A stretch of DNA of 64,000 nucleotides from Holophagaceae bacterium. Lineage in GTDB: Bacteria; Acidobacteriota; Holophagae; Holophagales; Holophagaceae. Every line of letters begins with the position of its first letter. Positions within the stretch are counted from its first letter, which is position 1. Location: positions 20,096-84,095 of the forward strand of contig JANYAS010000119.1 of assembly GCA_025361205.1 (NCBI GenBank). Direction: 5' to 3'. The notes under the pieces were generated by a model. That model saw only the letters and a list, made by a program, of their open reading frames with translations. It had not been told where the DNA came from and did no database searches. The translations under genes and the position numbers were made by a program. Shown here piece by piece: positions 62,946 through 64,000 of this stretch.

Positions 62946-63568
62946 TGGAGCTCCTTGGAGGGCGGCGAGGGATGGGTGCTGCGGGTCGACAAGCCACCCG
63001 AGCCCTTGAGAACCACCTGGGGGGCCGGGTCGAATCGGATGCCCTGAACGAGGAAGGGCTGGTCGTGCAAGGTCTGGCCTGGGCGGTAGCCCCGGCCCGC
63101 AAACCAGGCCCGCGGGCCTTCGGGCCCTTCGATGACGAAATCCAGCTGCGGCGCGAAGGCCGGGGCTGCGGGAGCAGGCGCGGGGCCGGTCCCCTGCGGG
63201 CGGGGCAGGGGTCGCCCCGGCTCCCCTGCGGGGCGCCCCACCGGAAGCGCCGCGGCGTCTTCGTCCAGATCGGTGCGGGTGAGGGCCGTGAGGGCACGGT
63301 GTTCGAAGCTGGCCCGGGCCTCCAGGGCGGTCGGTACGAAGGCCAGGGGGAGCAGATCCTCCCACAGGTTCGCTTCGCCACTGGAGGGTGCAGGGGGGGC
63401 GGGCTGGAGGGGCTGAGCCGTCTGAGCTACCTGGGTCTCCACCAGGGGTTCCTGGGGCGGCGGTGGAGGTGTGCCCGAGAAGGTGCGCACGTTGATCCAA
63501 ACCACGGCTGCGGCGCCGATCGCGAGAACGGGCAGGATCCAGGTCTTGTTCTGTTCAATAAAGGACAT
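62942..63568 (-). CDS. pilP: Type IV pilus assembly lipoprotein-like protein PilP
   Basis: This 208-aa protein has an N-terminal helix (WILPVLAIGAAAVVWINV) and a Pro-rich linker (PPPPPQEPLVE). A C-terminal small beta domain includes DFVIEGPEGPRAWFAGRGYR and VQGIRFDPAPQVVLKG, the PilP-type fold that docks PilO/PilN to the secretin. Gene order PilO-PilP-PilQ supports this strongly. No lipobox cysteine is seen at the N-terminus, so it is anchored by the helix instead. It overlaps pilQ by four bases. Confidence 0.78.
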   Translation of the reverse strand: MSFIEQNKTWILPVLAIGAAAVVWINVRTFSGTPPPPPQEPLVETQVAQTAQPLQPAPPAPSSGEANLWEDLLPLAFVPTALEARASFEHRALTALTRTDLDEDAAALPVGRPAGEPGRPLPRPQGTGPAPAPAAPAFAPQLDFVIEGPEGPRAWFAGRGYRPGQTLHDQPFLVQGIRFDPAPQVVLKGSGGLSTRSTHPSPPSKELH

Positions 63569-63571
63569 GGT

Positions 63572-64000
63572 TCACCTTGGGGCCGGGGCCGTGGGCCGCA
63601 CCACGAGACACCTGAGGAGCAGGGACTGGGCCCGACGCTCAGTTGTGGACTCCCAGCGCAGGCCCACGGGTTCGAGCAGGGGCGACACCTTCGGGATCTG
63701 CTCCAGGGCCTGGAACAGCCCCGCAGTGGCGCCGTCCAGCTGGACCTCCAGGACCCAGGCGCCCAGGGAGCCGTCCAGCGGATCGAGCCTGCCCGCGGGG
63801 GGCCCAGCCGGGGCCAGCGGTTCACCCAGCGTGAAGCTGGCCCGGATCGGATCCCAGCTGGAGCGCATCCCCCTGGCGTGGAGCCCTGAACTGGCCAGGA
63901 CACGGTCCAGCTCCGTCACCACGCGGTGGTACTGGAGGAGCCGGTCCCGGTCGTCGCGGACCAGGGCTATGCGGGTGCGCCAAGGGGCTTGGGGATCCTC
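63572..64000 (-). CDS. PilO-like pilus assembly protein (5' end outside window)
   Basis: The visible 142 codons read EDPQAPWRTRIALVRDDRDR and LLQYHRVVTELDRVLASSGL, then a ferredoxin-like domain with FTLGEPLAPAGPP and AWVLEVQLDGATAGLFQALE. This matches the C-terminal part of PilO/GspM-like alignment proteins. It ends 3 bp before pilP, so it belongs to the same operon. The N-terminal membrane helix would lie beyond the window. The track's shorter ORF begins at an internal GTG and is not the true start. Confidence 0.7.
   Translation of the reverse strand, partial: EDPQAPWRTRIALVRDDRDRLLQYHRVVTELDRVLASSGLHARGMRSSWDPIRASFTLGEPLAPAGPPAGRLDPLDGSLGAWVLEVQLDGATAGLFQALEQIPKVSPLLEPVGLRWESTTERRAQSLLLRCLVVRPTAPAPR

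Noticed and set aside
61335-63500. 721-aa secretin ORF
   Set aside because: The N-terminal 185 residues read through pilP in another frame; the TTG at 62945 with AAGGAG gives a proper signal peptide.

Overview
This is a high-GC bacterial chromosome window with densely packed genes, many ATGA/GTGA-type overlaps and frequent GTG or TTG starts. It has Gram-negative features: a TonB-dependent receptor, RND and MacAB-type exporters, a porin-like protein and a PilQ secretin. The mix of S46 and M28 peptidases, an M4 protease, a Cus-type metal efflux operon and abundant intergenic palindromic repeats fits an Acidobacteriota genome of the Holophagae/Geothrix type. That placement is an inference; there is no rRNA or other marker to confirm it.

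Layout. 1-4 kb: a partial PLP decarboxylase, a secreted protein of unknown function, a DUF2975/XRE pair, and a MazF-type toxin-antitoxin pair split by a 256-bp MITE-like element. 4-10 kb: a B12-binding-type radical SAM protein and a MacA plus two MacB-type permeases with no ATPase gene. 9.7-12.9 kb: porin, metal-binding protein and permease of a zinc/manganese-type uptake system, also without its ATPase. 12.9-15.6 kb: an iron/heme block (small ORF, HmuS-like protein, ferritin, outer-membrane protein) with two candidate Fur-type boxes. 15.8-20.1 kb: two tandem S46 peptidases, the second with a nonsense codon before its catalytic serine. 20-24.3 kb: small metabolic enzymes and a 66-aa unknown gene flanked by inverted repeats. 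24.4-32.2 kb: a Cus-type copper/silver efflux operon (small Cys-rich protein, TolC, CusB, CusA) followed by three small secreted YHS/TRASH-like proteins. 32.5-43.2 kb: M4 protease, NUDIX hydrolase, bifunctional Rel, a methyltransferase, MotAB, M28 peptidase, an NTF2-like protein and a putative M6-like metalloprotease. 43-54 kb: a two-receiver protein, LepA, a MshEN-domain protein, a three-gene signalling cluster next to a TonB receptor, MiaB and an aldose-epimerase-like protein. 54-64 kb: a GH19-like enzyme, tRNA-Leu(TAA), two monohaem cytochromes c, a UvrD/PcrA helicase, two small-molecule enzymes, a COG2509-type flavoprotein and the 3' part of a type IV pilus operon (PilO-like, PilP, PilQ).

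The most distinctive features are: (i) the MITE-like insertion in the toxin-antitoxin overlap, which leaves both reading frames almost unchanged; (ii) at least seven different families of intergenic palindromes built from short-period repeats, several of which run into or bracket genes; (iii) the disrupted S46 paralogue; (iv) the chain of small cysteine-bearing proteins after the Cus operon; (v) direct repeats between a two-component system and a TonB receptor.
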